A DNA stretch of 64,000 nt from Pseudomonas peli (GCF_900099645.1 NZ_FMTL01000002.1:312334-376333); one strand, 5' to 3'; positions 18,102-28,363 are shown, numbered from the stretch's first letter. A program made the numbers and translations. The notes: a model not told the origin generated them from the letters alone.

Positions 18102-18129
18102 AAAAAACCCGCACAAGGCGGGTTTTTTA
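18102..18129 (-). terminator. Intrinsic terminator after the tRNA-Pro/tRNA-Asn transcript
   Basis: AAAAAACCCGC, a five-base loop, then GCGGGTTTTTT: an 11-base perfect stem with U tracts in both directions. It ends the minus-strand tRNA transcript and could also stop leftward or rightward read-through. A second perfect hairpin (CATTCAAG-loop-CTTGAATG, 18130-18149) lies directly against it. Confidence 0.85.
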
Positions 18130-18149
18130 CATTCAAGCGAACTTGAATG
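18130..18149. repeat. Perfect 8-bp hairpin beside the tRNA terminator
   Basis: CATTCAAG and CTTGAATG flank a four-base loop (TTCG on the minus strand). It sits between tRNA-Pro and the main terminator, so on the tRNA transcript it would fold just before the terminator stem. It could help 3' processing or stabilise the end. Confidence 0.6.
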
Positions 18150-18226
18150 GTGTTGCATGCGAGTTGCGTGTTCTGCGAACAGCTGCGTAAAGCCAGCTGC
18201 ATTTCGCACCACGTGCGACCCAAAAA

Positions 18227-18303
18227 TGGTCGGGGTAGGGGGATTCGAACTCCCGACATCCTGCTCCCAAAGCAGGCGCGCTACCGGACTGCGCTATACC
18301 CCG
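18227..18303 (-). tRNA. tRNA-Pro (anticodon TGG)
   Basis: A full 77-base cloverleaf on the minus strand. The acceptor stem CGGGGTA/TACCCCG has discriminator A, the anticodon loop is TTTGGGA (anticodon TGG, reads CCA), the T-arm is GTTCGAATC, and the 3' CCA is encoded. It is followed by tRNA-Asn upstream in the same transcript, nine bases apart. Confidence 0.96.
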
Positions 18304-18312
18304 ATGAACTAC

Positions 18313-18388
18313 TGGCTCCGCGACCTGGACTCGAACCAGGGACCCAATGATTAACAGTCATTTGCTCTACCGACTGAGCTATCGCGGA
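18313..18388 (-). tRNA. tRNA-Asn (anticodon GTT)
   Basis: A full 76-base cloverleaf on the minus strand. The acceptor stem is TCCGCGA/TCGCGGA with discriminator G, the anticodon loop is CTGTTAA (anticodon GTT), the T-loop is GTTCGAGTC, and CCA is encoded. It is the first tRNA of the two-gene minus-strand transcript. Confidence 0.96.
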
Positions 18389-18400
18389 ACGATGGCGCGT

Positions 18401-18428
18401 ATCCTACTGATTCAAAAAGGGAAGTCAA
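18401..18428 (-). promoter_or_regulatory. Promoter of the tRNA-Asn/tRNA-Pro operon
   Basis: On the minus strand, TTGACT (18428-18423), 16 bases, TAGGAT (18406-18401), then a GC-rich ACGCGCC discriminator typical of growth-rate-controlled stable RNA promoters. The -35 lies inside the terminator stem of the preceding aminotransferase gene. Confidence 0.6.
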
Positions 18429-18449
18429 GCATATGCTGACTTCCTTTTA
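18413..18449 (-). terminator. Intrinsic terminator of the aminotransferase gene
   Basis: An imperfect stem, AAGGAAGTC-AGCAT / ATGCT-TGACTTCCCTT on the minus strand, followed by TTTTTGAAT. It lies just after the aminotransferase stop codon. Confidence 0.75.
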
Positions 18450-18455
18450 GCAGGT

Positions 18456-19652
18456 TTACAGCACCTGAGCGATGGCCTGGGTCACCGCAGGCAGGTTTCG
18501 CTGGTTCAGCGCGGCGACGCAGATGCGGCCAGTGCTGACCGCGTAGATGCCAAACTCGGTTTTCAAGCGTTCTACCTGCTCGGCGGTCAAGCCCGAGTAG
18601 GAGAACATACCGCGCTGCTGAGCGACAAAGCTGAAGTCGCGTTTGCAGTTCAATGCAGCCAGCTGTTCAACCATGGCCATGCGCATGCCGCGAATACGCT
18701 CGCGCATGCAGGCCAGCTCTTCTTCCCACAGGGCGCGCAGCTCAGGGCTGTTCAGCACACTGGCCACCACTGTGGCGCCATGGGTCGGCGGGTTGGAGTA
18801 GTTGGTGCGGATCACTCGCTTGGCTTGCGAGAGCACGCGGCCGGCTTCTTCCTGGCTGCCGGTGACAATCGACAGGGCCCCGACGCGCTCGCCGTAAAGT
18901 GAGAAAGATTTCGAGAACGAACTGGAGACGAAAAATGGAATGCCGGAGGCGGCAAACAGGCGCACGGCAAAGGCGTCTTGCTCGATGCCGTCGCCAAAGC
19001 CCTGGTAGGCGATGTCGAGGAACGGTACATGCTCACGCTCGCGCAGCACGTCCAACACGGCTTTCCAATCGTCCAGCGACAAGTCGACACCTGTCGGGTT
19101 GTGGCAGCAGGCATGCAGCACTACAACTGAGCGGGCAGGCAGGTTTTTCAGGTCTTCGAGCATGCCGGCGCGGTTGATGCCGTGGCTGGCTGCGTCGTAG
19201 TAGCGGTAGTTCTGTACTGGGAAACCCGCTGATTCAAACAAGGCGCGGTGGTTTTCCCAGCTTGGGTCGCTGATCGCCACCACAGTGTTGGGCAGCAAGC
19301 GCTTGAGGAAATCAGCGCCGGTCTTCAGTGCGCCCGTACCGCCAACGGCCTGGGTGGTGATCACCCGGCCAGCGGCGATCAGTTCAGAGTCAGCACCCAG
19401 CAACAGTTTCTGCACGGCGCTGTCATAGGCGGCAATGCCTTCGATCGGCAGGTAGCCGCGTGGGGCATGGGCTTCAATGCGGGCTTTCTCGGCTTCGGCT
19501 ACGGCGCGTAGCAGCGGAATGCGGCCTTCCTCGTTGTAGTAAACGCCCACGCCCAAATTGACCTTGGTCGTGCGGGTATCGGCGTTGAAGGCTTCGTTGA
19601 GGCCCAGGATAGGATCGCGCGGAGCCATTTCGACGGCAGAGAACAGACTCAT
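18456..19652 (-). CDS. tyrB: Aromatic amino acid aminotransferase (class I, PLP)
   Basis: 398 residues, the normal length for AspC/TyrB-type class I aminotransferases. Seen are the start VEMAPRDPILGLNEAFNADTR without a signal peptide, the cofactor segment HACCHNPTGVDL, the PLP-lysine motif SSSFSKSFSLYGERVG, and a C-terminal substrate Arg in STGRICVAALN. It exchanges amino groups between aromatic or dicarboxylic amino acids and 2-oxoglutarate. It lies divergent from uvrB as in other Pseudomonas. The choice between tyrosine and aspartate preference cannot be made from sequence by eye. Confidence 0.85.
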   Translation of the reverse strand: MSLFSAVEMAPRDPILGLNEAFNADTRTTKVNLGVGVYYNEEGRIPLLRAVAEAEKARIEAHAPRGYLPIEGIAAYDSAVQKLLLGADSELIAAGRVITTQAVGGTGALKTGADFLKRLLPNTVVAISDPSWENHRALFESAGFPVQNYRYYDAASHGINRAGMLEDLKNLPARSVVVLHACCHNPTGVDLSLDDWKAVLDVLREREHVPFLDIAYQGFGDGIEQDAFAVRLFAASGIPFFVSSSFSKSFSLYGERVGALSIVTGSQEEAGRVLSQAKRVIRTNYSNPPTHGATVVASVLNSPELRALWEEELACMRERIRGMRMAMVEQLAALNCKRDFSFVAQQRGMFSYSGLTAEQVERLKTEFGIYAVSTGRICVAALNQRNLPAVTQAIAQVL

Positions 19653-19828
19653 GGATGCGGCAGCTCTGAAGAGGAGAAGTGGGGATCAGGCAACACCCGA
19701 CTAGGGGTTGCGTAAGTGCGGCGGTAGTATACCGGCGCATAACCTGTGCTGCGACAACAGGCACACGCTTTTCACCGGTTTTGACGTAGGCTTTCAGGCC
19801 GCGTCACATCCGCTTGTCGAGGTCCGTC

Positions 19829-21844
19829 ATGTCCGAGTTTCAACTGGTCACCCGTTTCCAGCCTGCCGGCGATCAGCCCGAGGCGATTCGGCAGATGGTC
19901 GAAGGCCTTGAAGCAGGTTTGTCACACCAAACACTGTTAGGCGTGACGGGCTCGGGTAAGACGTTTTCCATCGCCAACGTGATTGCCCAAGTCCAGCGGC
20001 CGACGCTGGTGTTGGCGCCGAACAAGACCTTGGCTGCGCAGTTATACGGGGAGTTCAAGAGCTTCTTCCCGAACAACGCGGTGGAGTATTTCGTGTCTTA
20101 TTACGACTACTACCAGCCAGAAGCTTATGTGCCGTCCTCGGACACCTTTATCGAGAAGGATGCGTCGATCAACGACCACATCGAGCAAATGCGCCTGTCG
20201 GCGACCAAAGCGCTGCTGGAACGGCCGGACGCGATCATCGTCACCACCGTGTCGTGCATCTACGGCCTGGGCAGCCCCGAGTCGTACCTGAAGATGGTGC
20301 TGCACGTCGATCGCGGCGACAAAATGGACCAGCGCGCCTTGCTGCGCCGCCTGGCTGACCTGCAATACACCCGCAATGACATGGACTTTGCCCGCGCCAC
20401 CTTTCGCGTGCGCGGCGATGTGATTGATATTTACCCGGCCGAATCTGACCTGGAAGCCATTCGCATCGAACTGTTTGATGACGAGGTGGAAAGCATTTCG
20501 GCCTTCGACCCGCTGACTGGCGAGGTCATCCGCAAGCTGCCGCGTTTCACCTTCTACCCCAAGAGTCACTACGTCACCCCGCGTGAAGTGCTGCTGGAGG
20601 CGGTGGAGAAGATCAAAGTCGAGCTGGTTGAGCGCCTGGAGTACCTGCGCAGCAATAACAAACTGGTGGAAGCGCAGCGGCTGGAGCAACGCACCCGTTT
20701 TGACCTGGAGATGATCATCGAGCTGGGTTATTGCAACGGCATCGAAAACTACTCGCGTTACCTCTCGGGCCGTGATTCTGGCCAGCCGCCGCCGACACTG
20801 TATGACTACCTGCCAGACCAGGCGCTGCTGGTAATCGACGAGTCCCACGTCTCGGTGCCGCAGGTCGGCGCGATGTATAAGGGCGACCGTTCGCGTAAGG
20901 AAACCCTGGTCGAATACGGTTTCCGCCTGCCGTCGGCGCTGGATAACCGCCCCATGCGCTTCGAAGAGTGGGAGGCCGCCAGCCCGCAGACCATCTTCGT
21001 TTCCGCCACGCCGGGCAACTATGAAGCCGAGCATGCCGGCCGGGTGATCGAGCAGGTGGTGCGGCCGACTGGTCTGGTTGACCCGCAGATCGAGGTGCGC
21101 CCGGCGTTGACCCAAGTCGACGACCTGCTCTCGGAAATTCACAAACGTGTGGCCATCGAGGAGCGCGTGCTGGTCACCACCCTGACCAAGCGCATGGCCG
21201 AAGACTTGACCGATTACCTTGGGGATCACGGCGTCAAGGTGCGTTACCTGCACTCCGATATCGACACCGTAGAGCGCGTCGAGATCATCCGCGACTTACG
21301 CATCGGGGCGTTCGACGTGTTGGTGGGTATCAACCTGCTGCGCGAAGGCCTGGATATGCCGGAAGTGTCGCTGGTAGCAATTCTTGATGCGGACAAAGAG
21401 GGTTTCCTGCGTTCCGAACGCTCGTTGATCCAGACCATTGGCCGCGCTGCCCGTAACCTCAATGGTCGGGCGATTCTGTATGCCGACCGCATGACCGGTT
21501 CGATGGAGCGCGCCATCGGCGAAACCGAGCGGCGACGCAACAAGCAGATCGCTTTCAACGAAGCCAATGGCATTACCCCCAAGGGTGTGTTCAAAGACGT
21601 TAAGGACATCCTGGAGGGGGCCGTGGTGCCTGGCGCGCGCAGCAAGAAGCGCAAGGGCATGGCTCAGGCGGCTGAGGAAAGTGCGCGTTACGAGAACGAA
21701 CTGCGGTCACCGAGCGAAATCACCAAGCGCATTCGCCAGCTGGAAGAGAAAATGTACGCCTTGGCCCGCGATCTGGAATTCGAGGCCGCCGCGCAGCTGC
21801 GTGATGAAATCCAGAAACTGCGCGATCGATTGCTGCAGGTTTGA
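19829..21844 (+). CDS. uvrB: Excinuclease ABC subunit B
   Basis: 671 residues from ATG 19829 ([16 protein letters not shown]). A TTG at 19814 would add five non-homologous residues. Walker A is GVTGSGKT (Lys44), the damage-clamp beta-hairpin is [17 protein letters not shown], the DEAD-like box is VIDESH, helicase motif VI is QTIGRAARN, and a UvrC-binding UVR domain is at the end ([28 protein letters not shown], in two parts). It verifies DNA damage handed over by UvrA and recruits UvrC in nucleotide excision repair. No proper LexA box is seen upstream. Confidence 0.98.
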   Translation: MSEFQLVTRFQPAGDQPEAIRQMVEGLEAGLSHQTLLGVTGSGKTFSIANVIAQVQRPTLVLAPNKTLAAQLYGEFKSFFPNNAVEYFVSYYDYYQPEAYVPSSDTFIEKDASINDHIEQMRLSATKALLERPDAIIVTTVSCIYGLGSPESYLKMVLHVDRGDKMDQRALLRRLADLQYTRNDMDFARATFRVRGDVIDIYPAESDLEAIRIELFDDEVESISAFDPLTGEVIRKLPRFTFYPKSHYVTPREVLLEAVEKIKVELVERLEYLRSNNKLVEAQRLEQRTRFDLEMIIELGYCNGIENYSRYLSGRDSGQPPPTLYDYLPDQALLVIDESHVSVPQVGAMYKGDRSRKETLVEYGFRLPSALDNRPMRFEEWEAASPQTIFVSATPGNYEAEHAGRVIEQVVRPTGLVDPQIEVRPALTQVDDLLSEIHKRVAIEERVLVTTLTKRMAEDLTDYLGDHGVKVRYLHSDIDTVERVEIIRDLRIGAFDVLVGINLLREGLDMPEVSLVAILDADKEGFLRSERSLIQTIGRAARNLNGRAILYADRMTGSMERAIGETERRRNKQIAFNEANGITPKGVFKDVKDILEGAVVPGARSKKRKGMAQAAEESARYENELRSPSEITKRIRQLEEKMYALARDLEFEAAAQLRDEIQKLRDRLLQV

Positions 21845-21858
21845 TTGGCTGGGTGTGG

Positions 21859-21913
21859 AAGGGGCTTTCGCCGCGACAGGCTGACTGTTTGTCCGCGGCT
21901 AAAGCCCCTTTTT
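21859..21913 (+). terminator. Intrinsic terminator of uvrB
   Basis: A long stem AAGGGGCTTT-CGCCGCG / CGCGGC-AAAGCCCCTT followed by TTTT, starting 15 bases after the uvrB stop. Confidence 0.8.
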
Positions 21914-21924
21914 CAGGTGTGCGA

Positions 21925-22824
21925 TTAACGTCGGCCGAAGATAATCAGCACTACACCGCTGAGGGTGATGCCGCAGGCCAGCAGTGCCATCAAGCTGAGC
22001 CGTTCGCCCAGCAGCAGGTAGCCGAGCAGCAAGGCCACCACTGGGTTGACGAAGGCGAAGGTCGACACCAGGCTCGGGCGCACTTCACGCAACAGCCAGA
22101 AATACGCGGGATAAACACCCAGACTTACAGGTAGCACCAGATACGCCAGCCACAGCCAGGCATTGCCGCTTATTGCGCGCAGGTCCAGCGCTTGCCAGTC
22201 GCCATGCCACAGGCCGAACAACGCCAGCAATAGTGCGCCGATCAGCATCTGCAGGCTTAGTCCCAGCCAACTGGAACGAAACGGCGGGCGCTGGCGCATA
22301 AGCCAGGCACCGCCGGCCCAGAGCAGTGTGGCGAATACCACCAGCAGGCCGGCGAACCATTGCTCAGTCGACGCGCGTTGGTCCAAGCCGTTGTTCATCA
22401 GCAGGACAATTCCGCTGCAGGCCAGCGCCAGCCCACACATTACCCATAGCGGCGGACGCTCACCGAGCAGCCATTCCAACGCCACGCTCCACAGCGGCAG
22501 TGTGGTGTAGAGCATGGCCAGCATGCCGGTGGGCAGGTACTGGTTGGCGTAGATCAGCGCGCCCTGGCCGACGGCAATCAGCGCCAGGCTGCCGATCAGT
22601 ACGCCGCCCCAGTCGCTGCGCTGGATGCGCAATTGGCCGCTGAGCAGCACCCAGGCCAGGGCGAGCAGGCCGGCAATCGAGAAACGCAGGCTGCCGATGA
22701 CAAAGGGCGGGACTTCCAGCAAGAGGAAGTGGTTGGCCAGGTAAGTTGTGCCCCAGCCAATGTAGATAATGGCGAAGGCACCGATCAGCAGCAGGGAGCG
22801 GGTGCGCGAAGCGGATGCGGACAT
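21925..22824 (-). CDS. EamA/DMT-family transporter
   Basis: 299 residues with ten membrane helices in two EamA repeats (residues ~10-145 and ~155-295). The N-terminal repeat starts LLLIGAFAIIYIGWGTTYLANHFLL, like the RhaT/YdcZ-type drug/metabolite transporters. The family exports amino acids, metabolites or drugs; substrate cannot be told. It follows the MFS pump gene on the same strand with a 47-bp gap, so it may share its transcript. Confidence 0.85.
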   Translation of the reverse strand: MSASASRTRSLLLIGAFAIIYIGWGTTYLANHFLLLEVPPFVIGSLRFSIAGLLALAWVLLSGQLRIQRSDWGGVLIGSLALIAVGQGALIYANQYLPTGMLAMLYTTLPLWSVALEWLLGERPPLWVMCGLALACSGIVLLMNNGLDQRASTEQWFAGLLVVFATLLWAGGAWLMRQRPPFRSSWLGLSLQMLIGALLLALFGLWHGDWQALDLRAISGNAWLWLAYLVLPVSLGVYPAYFWLLREVRPSLVSTFAFVNPVVALLLGYLLLGERLSLMALLACGITLSGVVLIIFGRR

Positions 22825-22871
22825 GGATGACCTGAAACAGCAGCGCGCCGGTATGCGGCGCGCAAGATGGA

Positions 22872-24422
22872 TTAGTGCGCGGCACCACCGGTAGTGCCAG
22901 CGGGCAGTTTGCGCGTCAGCAGAACTGCCAGCATGCTGATGCCGAGGGCGATGCCGATGCAGTGGAAGGCGTCATTGTAGGCCATGATCGCCGCCTGCTG
23001 ATGGGTGATCTCGCTGAGTTTGGCCAGTGCCGCTTGTTCGCTGCCGAGCTTTTCAGTCAGCAGCGCCAGGCGCTCGGCGACCTGCGGGTTTGTCGGTACC
23101 AGCGACTCGCGCAGGTAGTCGAAATACACCTTGGCACGGCTGTCCAGCAGGGTCGCTAGCAGGGCGATGCCAATGGCGCCGCCGAGGTTACGCAGAATGT
23201 TGAACAGGCTCGACGCCGAGCCGGCATCCTGCGGTAGCGTATAAGCAGTGGCGATCAGTGAAATGGTGACCATCACCAGCGGCTGGCCCAGCGCACGTAA
23301 CAGCTGGATGTGGTTGAACTGCTCGCCGGCGAAATCCGGGTTGAGTACCCCGGAGAGGAAGCTGGCACCGCCGAACAGGCCAAACCCCAAAGCGCACAGC
23401 CATTTCGGCGAGATCTTCTTCATCAGCAGCGGCACCAGCGGAATCAGAAACAGCTGTGGCACGCCCATCCACATGATCACCTCGCCGATCTGCAGGGCGT
23501 TGTAGCCCTGGATCTGCGCCAGGTACAGCGGCAGTACATAGATCGAGCCATACAAGCCCATGCCCAGGCCGATGCTGGAAATACTCGACAGGCCGAAGTT
23601 GCGTTCACGCAGCACGCCGAGGTTGATCAGCGGGTTGGGACGCGAGATTTGCAGGATGACGAACAGCACCAGGCTGATCGCGGCGATGCTGCCCAGCCCG
23701 CTGATCAGGCTGGACTCCAGCCAGTCCTTGCGATGGCCTTCTTCGAGAAACACCTGCAGGCAGCCCAAGCCCATACCGAGGGTGACAATGCCGGCGTAAT
23801 CGGTACTTTTCAGCAGCTGCCAGTCTGCGGGCTTTTTCTCCAGGCCGTACATCAGCCCGGCGATCATCAGCAGACCGGGCGGCACGTTGATGTAGAAGAT
23901 GTATTCCCAGCCAAAGTTTTCCGTCAGCCAGCCGCCGAGGGTCGGGCCGATCGAGGGGGCGAAGGTGGCGGTCAGGGCGAACAGCGCCATGCCCTTGGCG
24001 CGGTGGTGTTCCGGCAGTTTGATCAGCGTCAGGGTGAACGCCAGGGGAATTAACGCGCCGCCGGTAAAGCCCTGCATGGCGCGGAACACGATCATGCTCT
24101 CCAGGCTCCAGGCCATTGAGCAGAGCAGCGAGGAGGCGAGGAAACCCAATGACACCCATACCGCCAAGCGGCGTGCCGAGAGCAACTGCACCAGCCAGGC
24201 GGTGAGCGGGATCATGATGATTTCCGCTACCAGGTAGGAGGTGGAAATCCACGAGCCTTCCTCCAGGGTGGCCGACAGCGCGCCCTGGATGTCCTTCAGC
24301 GATGAGTTAGTGATCTGGATATCCAGTACCGCCATAAAGGCACCGAGCATTACGCTCATCACCGCGATCCAGTCGCGCCGGCTCGGCTCGCCTGTGGGGC
24401 GGATCAGCGCATCAGCTGCCAT
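22872..24422 (-). CDS. emrB: DHA2-type MFS multidrug efflux pump (EmrB-like)
   Basis: 516 residues with 14 predicted membrane helices. It starts RDWIAVMSVMLGAFMAVLDIQITNSSLKDIQGAL, the DHA2 motif with the Asp in helix 1, and has the motif C region FTGGALIPLAFTLTLIKLPEHHRAKGMALF. With the HlyD-type protein encoded upstream it forms an EmrAB-TolC-like tripartite pump expelling hydrophobic compounds. The start overlaps the adaptor stop by 11 bases. A LysR gene is divergent from the pair. Confidence 0.88.
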   Translation of the reverse strand: MAADALIRPTGEPSRRDWIAVMSVMLGAFMAVLDIQITNSSLKDIQGALSATLEEGSWISTSYLVAEIIMIPLTAWLVQLLSARRLAVWVSLGFLASSLLCSMAWSLESMIVFRAMQGFTGGALIPLAFTLTLIKLPEHHRAKGMALFALTATFAPSIGPTLGGWLTENFGWEYIFYINVPPGLLMIAGLMYGLEKKPADWQLLKSTDYAGIVTLGMGLGCLQVFLEEGHRKDWLESSLISGLGSIAAISLVLFVILQISRPNPLINLGVLRERNFGLSSISSIGLGMGLYGSIYVLPLYLAQIQGYNALQIGEVIMWMGVPQLFLIPLVPLLMKKISPKWLCALGFGLFGGASFLSGVLNPDFAGEQFNHIQLLRALGQPLVMVTISLIATAYTLPQDAGSASSLFNILRNLGGAIGIALLATLLDSRAKVYFDYLRESLVPTNPQVAERLALLTEKLGSEQAALAKLSEITHQQAAIMAYNDAFHCIGIALGISMLAVLLTRKLPAGTTGGAAH

Positions 24423-25461
24423 GGTGCGGCTCGGACTGCAGGTCGACCTTGACCTCGACCGACATGCCCGGACGAATCAGCCCCTTGAGTGGGTTGTCGG
24501 CGGCAAAGGTAAGTTTCACCGGGATGCGCTGCACCACTTTGGTGAAGTTGCCGGTGGCGTTATCCGGCGGCAGCAGGCTGAACTGCGCACCTGAGGCGGC
24601 AAATAAGCTTTCGATGCGGCCTTCGATCGGCGTGTCAGGGAAGCTGTCGAAGGTCAGTTCGGCACTCTGCCCAGGGCGCATGTGGCCGATCTGGGTTTCT
24701 TTGAAGTTGGCCTGAATCCAGATGTCCTGATCCGGTACCAGTGACAGCAGGTAGGCGCCCGTCTGCACATATTGGCCGTGGCGTGCGGCGCGCTGGCCGA
24801 TAAAACCGCTGATGGGCGCGCGAATTTCAGTGCGGGCAATATTCAGCTCAGCCTGGGCCAGGTCGGTACGGGCGCTGCTGATCTGCGCTTCCAGGCGCTT
24901 GATCTCGGCTTGCAGGGTGCTGACCTGCTGACGTTGGGCTTGTAGATCGGCTTGCGCTTTGTTCACTTGCGAGCGGGCGATGCGGCTGTCGGCGGCCAGG
25001 GTGGTGACACGCTCCTCGGAGACGAAACCCGGCTTGCGCAGGGTTTGTGCGCGTGACAGATCGATCTGCGTGCGGCCCAGAGTGGCTTCGCTGGCCGACA
25101 CATCGGCACGACTTGCAGCAATCAGGCTGTCCTGTTGGTTCAGGGTACTGCGCGCCTGGCTCAGCTCGGCCTCGCGGGTGGCCAGGGTGGCTTCGGCGCG
25201 TTGCTTGGCCAGCTCAAAGTCGGCGCTTTCCAGCACCAATAGCAGCTCACCCTGCTCGACATGCTGGTTGTCTTGCACCAATACCTTGTCGATGCGTGCG
25301 CCCAGCTGGCTGGACACACGGGTGATTTCACCTTGTACATAGGCGTTGTCGGTGCTTTCAAGGTGTCGGCCGATCAGCCACCAATGGCCGAAAAAGGCGG
25401 CAGCGATGAGGCAGAGAAGAAGCAGGAAGACAAACAGGCGGCGTTGCAGTTGGGCAGGCAT
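24412..25461 (-). CDS. emrA: HlyD/EmrA-family membrane fusion protein
   Basis: 349 residues from ATG 25461; longer readings upstream have no ribosome-binding site and extend across the divergent promoter. One N-terminal helix (FVFLLLLCLIAAAFFGHWWLIG) is followed by the family motif ESTDNAYVQGEITRVSSQ, two long coiled-coil arms (~100-210) and a beta-barrel ending RIPVKLTFAADNPLKGLIRPGMSVEVKV. It bridges the inner membrane MFS pump to an outer membrane channel, which is not encoded here. Confidence 0.88.
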   Translation of the reverse strand: MPAQLQRRLFVFLLLLCLIAAAFFGHWWLIGRHLESTDNAYVQGEITRVSSQLGARIDKVLVQDNQHVEQGELLLVLESADFELAKQRAEATLATREAELSQARSTLNQQDSLIAASRADVSASEATLGRTQIDLSRAQTLRKPGFVSEERVTTLAADSRIARSQVNKAQADLQAQRQQVSTLQAEIKRLEAQISSARTDLAQAELNIARTEIRAPISGFIGQRAARHGQYVQTGAYLLSLVPDQDIWIQANFKETQIGHMRPGQSAELTFDSFPDTPIEGRIESLFAASGAQFSLLPPDNATGNFTKVVQRIPVKLTFAADNPLKGLIRPGMSVEVKVDLQSEPHHGS

Positions 25462-25567
25462 GGCGGGCGCTCGAAGCTCGGGCAAAAGTGTAAGCAAATC
25501 TAACAGTGTTCCTTTCGTGCCTGTAGTCGTTAGACTTCGGAAACTTTGTTGCTTATGAGGAACAATC

Positions 25568-26488
25568 ATGGGGCTGGATGATGCGCTGATCTTCACGCGG
25601 GTGGTCGAGTGCCACAGCTTCACCCTGGCAGCGCAGGGGTTGGGTATGCAGAAGTCGACAGTCAGTCGACGCATTGTTCTGCTCGAAGAGCGTCTTGGTG
25701 TGCGCCTGCTCAACCGCACCACACGCAAGCTGCGCCTAACGGAAGTCGGACAGGCCTATTACGAGCGCTGTCGGCAGATCATGCTCGACTTTGCCGAGGC
25801 CGAGCAGGCGGTGATGCAATTGCAGTTGGAGCCCTCGGGATTGCTGCGCATCACTGCACCGATTGAATTTGGTCAGCTGTTCCTTGGCAGGGTACTGGGT
25901 GACTTCATGCGCCAGTACCCGCAGATCAGCGCCGAGGTGGAGTTGACCTCGCGGCATGTCGACCCCGTTGAGGAAGGGGTGGATATCGCCATTCTGGTGG
26001 GGCAGCCGCAGGACTCCACCTTGATTGCACGCAAGATGTTCGAGACCAGTCGGCGTCTGTATGCCAGTCCGGATTACCTGGCTCGGCACGGTACGCCGCG
26101 AACGGTCGAGGAATTGGCGGGGCATCGCGCCGTTATGTTGCCGCGTGACTCGTCGCGCTATTGGCCGTTGGCGGGCGAAAACATCACCTGCCAGAGTGTG
26201 CTGTCGTGCAACAACATCACCTTTGCCCGAGAAACCGTCATGGCGGGGGCTGGAATCGCCGGGCTACCGGTGATGATCTGCGGTGCTGCGGTAGAGACGG
26301 GGCAGCTGGTTGAACTGTTGCCCGAAGCGCGGCTGACGGTCGGCGAACTCTATGCGGTCTATCCATCACGGCGGTTCCAGGCCATGAAGGTGAAAACTTT
26401 CCTGGATTTTCTGATACGCAGTCTGTCGTTGTCGGGTGGTCACCTGCTGGAGCCGCCCACGGCTGGCCTGTTACCATCGCCGTCTTAA
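25568..26488 (+). CDS. LysR-family regulator divergent from the EmrAB-like pump
   Basis: 306 residues. The N-terminal HTH ([43 protein letters not shown]) and effector domain are those of the DsdA/CrgA-like LysR group ([24 protein letters not shown]). It is divergent from the HlyD/MFS genes with 106 bp between starts, the usual arrangement for a LysR controlling an efflux pump. The ligand is unknown. A TCTAAC/GTTAGA pair spaced by 24 bases (25499-25534) lies in the interval. Confidence 0.85.
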   Translation: MGLDDALIFTRVVECHSFTLAAQGLGMQKSTVSRRIVLLEERLGVRLLNRTTRKLRLTEVGQAYYERCRQIMLDFAEAEQAVMQLQLEPSGLLRITAPIEFGQLFLGRVLGDFMRQYPQISAEVELTSRHVDPVEEGVDIAILVGQPQDSTLIARKMFETSRRLYASPDYLARHGTPRTVEELAGHRAVMLPRDSSRYWPLAGENITCQSVLSCNNITFARETVMAGAGIAGLPVMICGAAVETGQLVELLPEARLTVGELYAVYPSRRFQAMKVKTFLDFLIRSLSLSGGHLLEPPTAGLLPSPS

Positions 26489-26520
26489 TCCGCGTTCACT
26501 GCAACTCTTCGAGACTTTCC

Positions 26521-28002
26521 ATGACCACCGTCCGCACCCGTATTGCGCCGTCGCCCACTGGTGATCCGCACGTAGGCACCGCCTATATCGCCCTGTTCAA
26601 CCTGTGCTTTGCCCGTCAGCATGGTGGCGAATTTATCCTGCGTATCGAAGATACCGATCAGGTGCGTTCGACGCGTGAGTCTGAACAGCAGATCTACGAC
26701 GCCCTGCGCTGGCTGGGCATCGAGTGGAGTGAAGGTCCTGATGTCGGCGGCCCGCACGGCCCGTATCGACAAAGCGAGCGCGGCCACATCTACCAGAAGT
26801 ACAGCGCCGAGCTGGTAGAGAAGGGGCATGCCTTCCACTGCTTCTGCAGTGCTGAGCGTCTGGACAAAGTGCGTGCCGAGCAGATGGAAGCCAAGCAGAC
26901 GCCGCGTTATGACGGCCATTGCATGCACTTGTCCGCCGACGAAGTACAACAGCGCCTGGCGGCTGGCGAGCCGAATGTGGTGCGGATGAAGGTACCGACC
27001 GAAGGCGTGTGCGTGGTACCGGACATGCTGCGTGGCGAAGTGGAGATCCCATGGGATCGCATGGACATGCAGGTGCTGATGAAGACTGATGGCCTGCCGA
27101 CCTACTTCCTGGCCAACGTAGTCGACGACCACTTGATGGGTATCACCCACGTGCTGCGCGGTGAAGAATGGCTGCCGTCGGCACCCAAGCTGATCCTGTT
27201 GTACGAATACTTCGGCTGGGACAAACCGCAGCTGTGCTATATGCCGCTGCTGCGTAACCCGGACAAGAGCAAGCTGTCCAAGCGCAAGAACCCGACCTCG
27301 ATCACTTTTTACGAGCGCATGGGCTTCTTGCCCCAGGCAATGCTCAACTACCTCGGGCGCATGGGCTGGTCGATGCCGGATGAGCGCGAGAAGTTCAGTC
27401 TCGACGAGATGGTTGCGCACTTCGATATCAACCGTGTATCGCTGGGCGGGCCGATCTTCGACCTGGAGAAGCTGTCCTGGCTCAACGGCCAGTGGATGCG
27501 TGAGCTGAGCGTCGAAGACTTCGCCGCTGGCGCGCAGAAGTGGGCGTTCAACAGCAACTACCTGATGCAGATCGCCCCGCATGTACAGGGCAGGGTAGAG
27601 ACGTTTAGCCAGATCGCCCCGCTGGCCAGTTTCTTCTTTGCGGGCGGCTTGACGCTGGACGCCAAGCTGTTCGAGAGCAAAAAGCTCAGTGCCGATCAGG
27701 TACGCCAGGTCATGCAGTTGATCCTGTGGAAGCTTGAAGCGTTGCGTCAGTGGGAAAAGGACAGGATCACTGGTTGCATTCAGGCTGTCGTGGAGCACCT
27801 GGAGCTGAAGTTGCGTGATGCCATGCCGTTGATGTTTGCTGCTGTCACTGGCCAGGCCAGCTCGGTATCCGTACTCGATGCCATGGAAATCCTCGGCCCG
27901 GATCTGACTCGCTTCCGTCTGCGTCAGGCCATTGAGCTGCTCGGTGGTGTGTCGAAGAAAGAAAACAAAGAGTGGGAGAAGCTGCTGGCAGCCATTGCCT
28001 AA
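26521..28002 (+). CDS. gltX: Glutamyl-tRNA synthetase
   Basis: 493 residues, class I synthetase. The HIGH-type motif is [11 protein letters not shown] (residues 10-20) and the KMSKS-type motif is KLSKRKN. The long C-terminal anticodon-binding domain is present. It charges tRNA-Glu, and two tRNA-Glu genes follow within 650 bases, an arrangement also seen in other Pseudomonas. Nothing abnormal is seen. Confidence 0.98.
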   Translation: MTTVRTRIAPSPTGDPHVGTAYIALFNLCFARQHGGEFILRIEDTDQVRSTRESEQQIYDALRWLGIEWSEGPDVGGPHGPYRQSERGHIYQKYSAELVEKGHAFHCFCSAERLDKVRAEQMEAKQTPRYDGHCMHLSADEVQQRLAAGEPNVVRMKVPTEGVCVVPDMLRGEVEIPWDRMDMQVLMKTDGLPTYFLANVVDDHLMGITHVLRGEEWLPSAPKLILLYEYFGWDKPQLCYMPLLRNPDKSKLSKRKNPTSITFYERMGFLPQAMLNYLGRMGWSMPDEREKFSLDEMVAHFDINRVSLGGPIFDLEKLSWLNGQWMRELSVEDFAAGAQKWAFNSNYLMQIAPHVQGRVETFSQIAPLASFFFAGGLTLDAKLFESKKLSADQVRQVMQLILWKLEALRQWEKDRITGCIQAVVEHLELKLRDAMPLMFAAVTGQASSVSVLDAMEILGPDLTRFRLRQAIELLGGVSKKENKEWEKLLAAIA

Positions 28003-28101
28003 GCAGCTGAATGCCCCGTCCGGCTGTCGTTTTGGCGTGCCGGTATGGGGTAAGTGGTTGTTCTGTCAGCATAAAGAATGCAGATGCTGGTAAAAATTTT
28101 G

Positions 28102-28130
28102 TTGACAGGTGTGGGGCGCGCTCTTAACAT
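28102..28130 (+). promoter_or_regulatory. Promoter of the tRNA Ala-Glu-Ala-Glu operon
   Basis: TTGACA (28102-28107), 17 bases, TAACAT (28125-28130), then a GC-rich discriminator GCGCCCC. Transcription would start about 12 bases before the first tRNA. The consensus -35 and GC-rich start are typical of stringently controlled stable RNA promoters. Confidence 0.75.
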
Positions 28131-28148
28131 GCGCCCCGTCCTTGAGAT

Positions 28149-28224
<76 letters not shown>

Positions 28225-28287
28225 TCTTCAAAGCCGTAAGGCTTGCCACAATCAGCTCTTGTAGCTGGTTGGTTGTAGAAGGGTTAC

Positions 28288-28363
28288 GTCCCCTTCGTCT
28301 AGTGGCCTAGGACACCGCCCTTTCACGGCGGTAACAGGGGTTCGAGTCCCCTAGGGGACGCCA
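28288..28363 (+). tRNA. tRNA-Glu (anticodon TTC), copy 1
   Basis: 76-base cloverleaf starting GTCCCCTTCGTCTAG. The anticodon loop is CTTTCAC (TTC) and CCA is encoded. It is identical over the tRNA to copy 2 at 28555. Confidence 0.96.

Noticed and set aside
19743..19761. Possible LexA box upstream of uvrB
   Set aside because: CCTGT and ACAGG face each other, but across nine bases instead of the eight required in CTGT-N8-ACAG, so the helical phasing is wrong.
20042..21253. 403-codon open frame on the minus strand opposite uvrB
   Set aside because: It is covered completely by uvrB and has shadow-like composition.
25499..25534. TCTAAC / GTTAGA pair as a LysR operator in front of the pump
   Set aside because: The halves are 24 bases apart, too far for the standard T-N11-A site, and six-base matches of this kind occur by chance.
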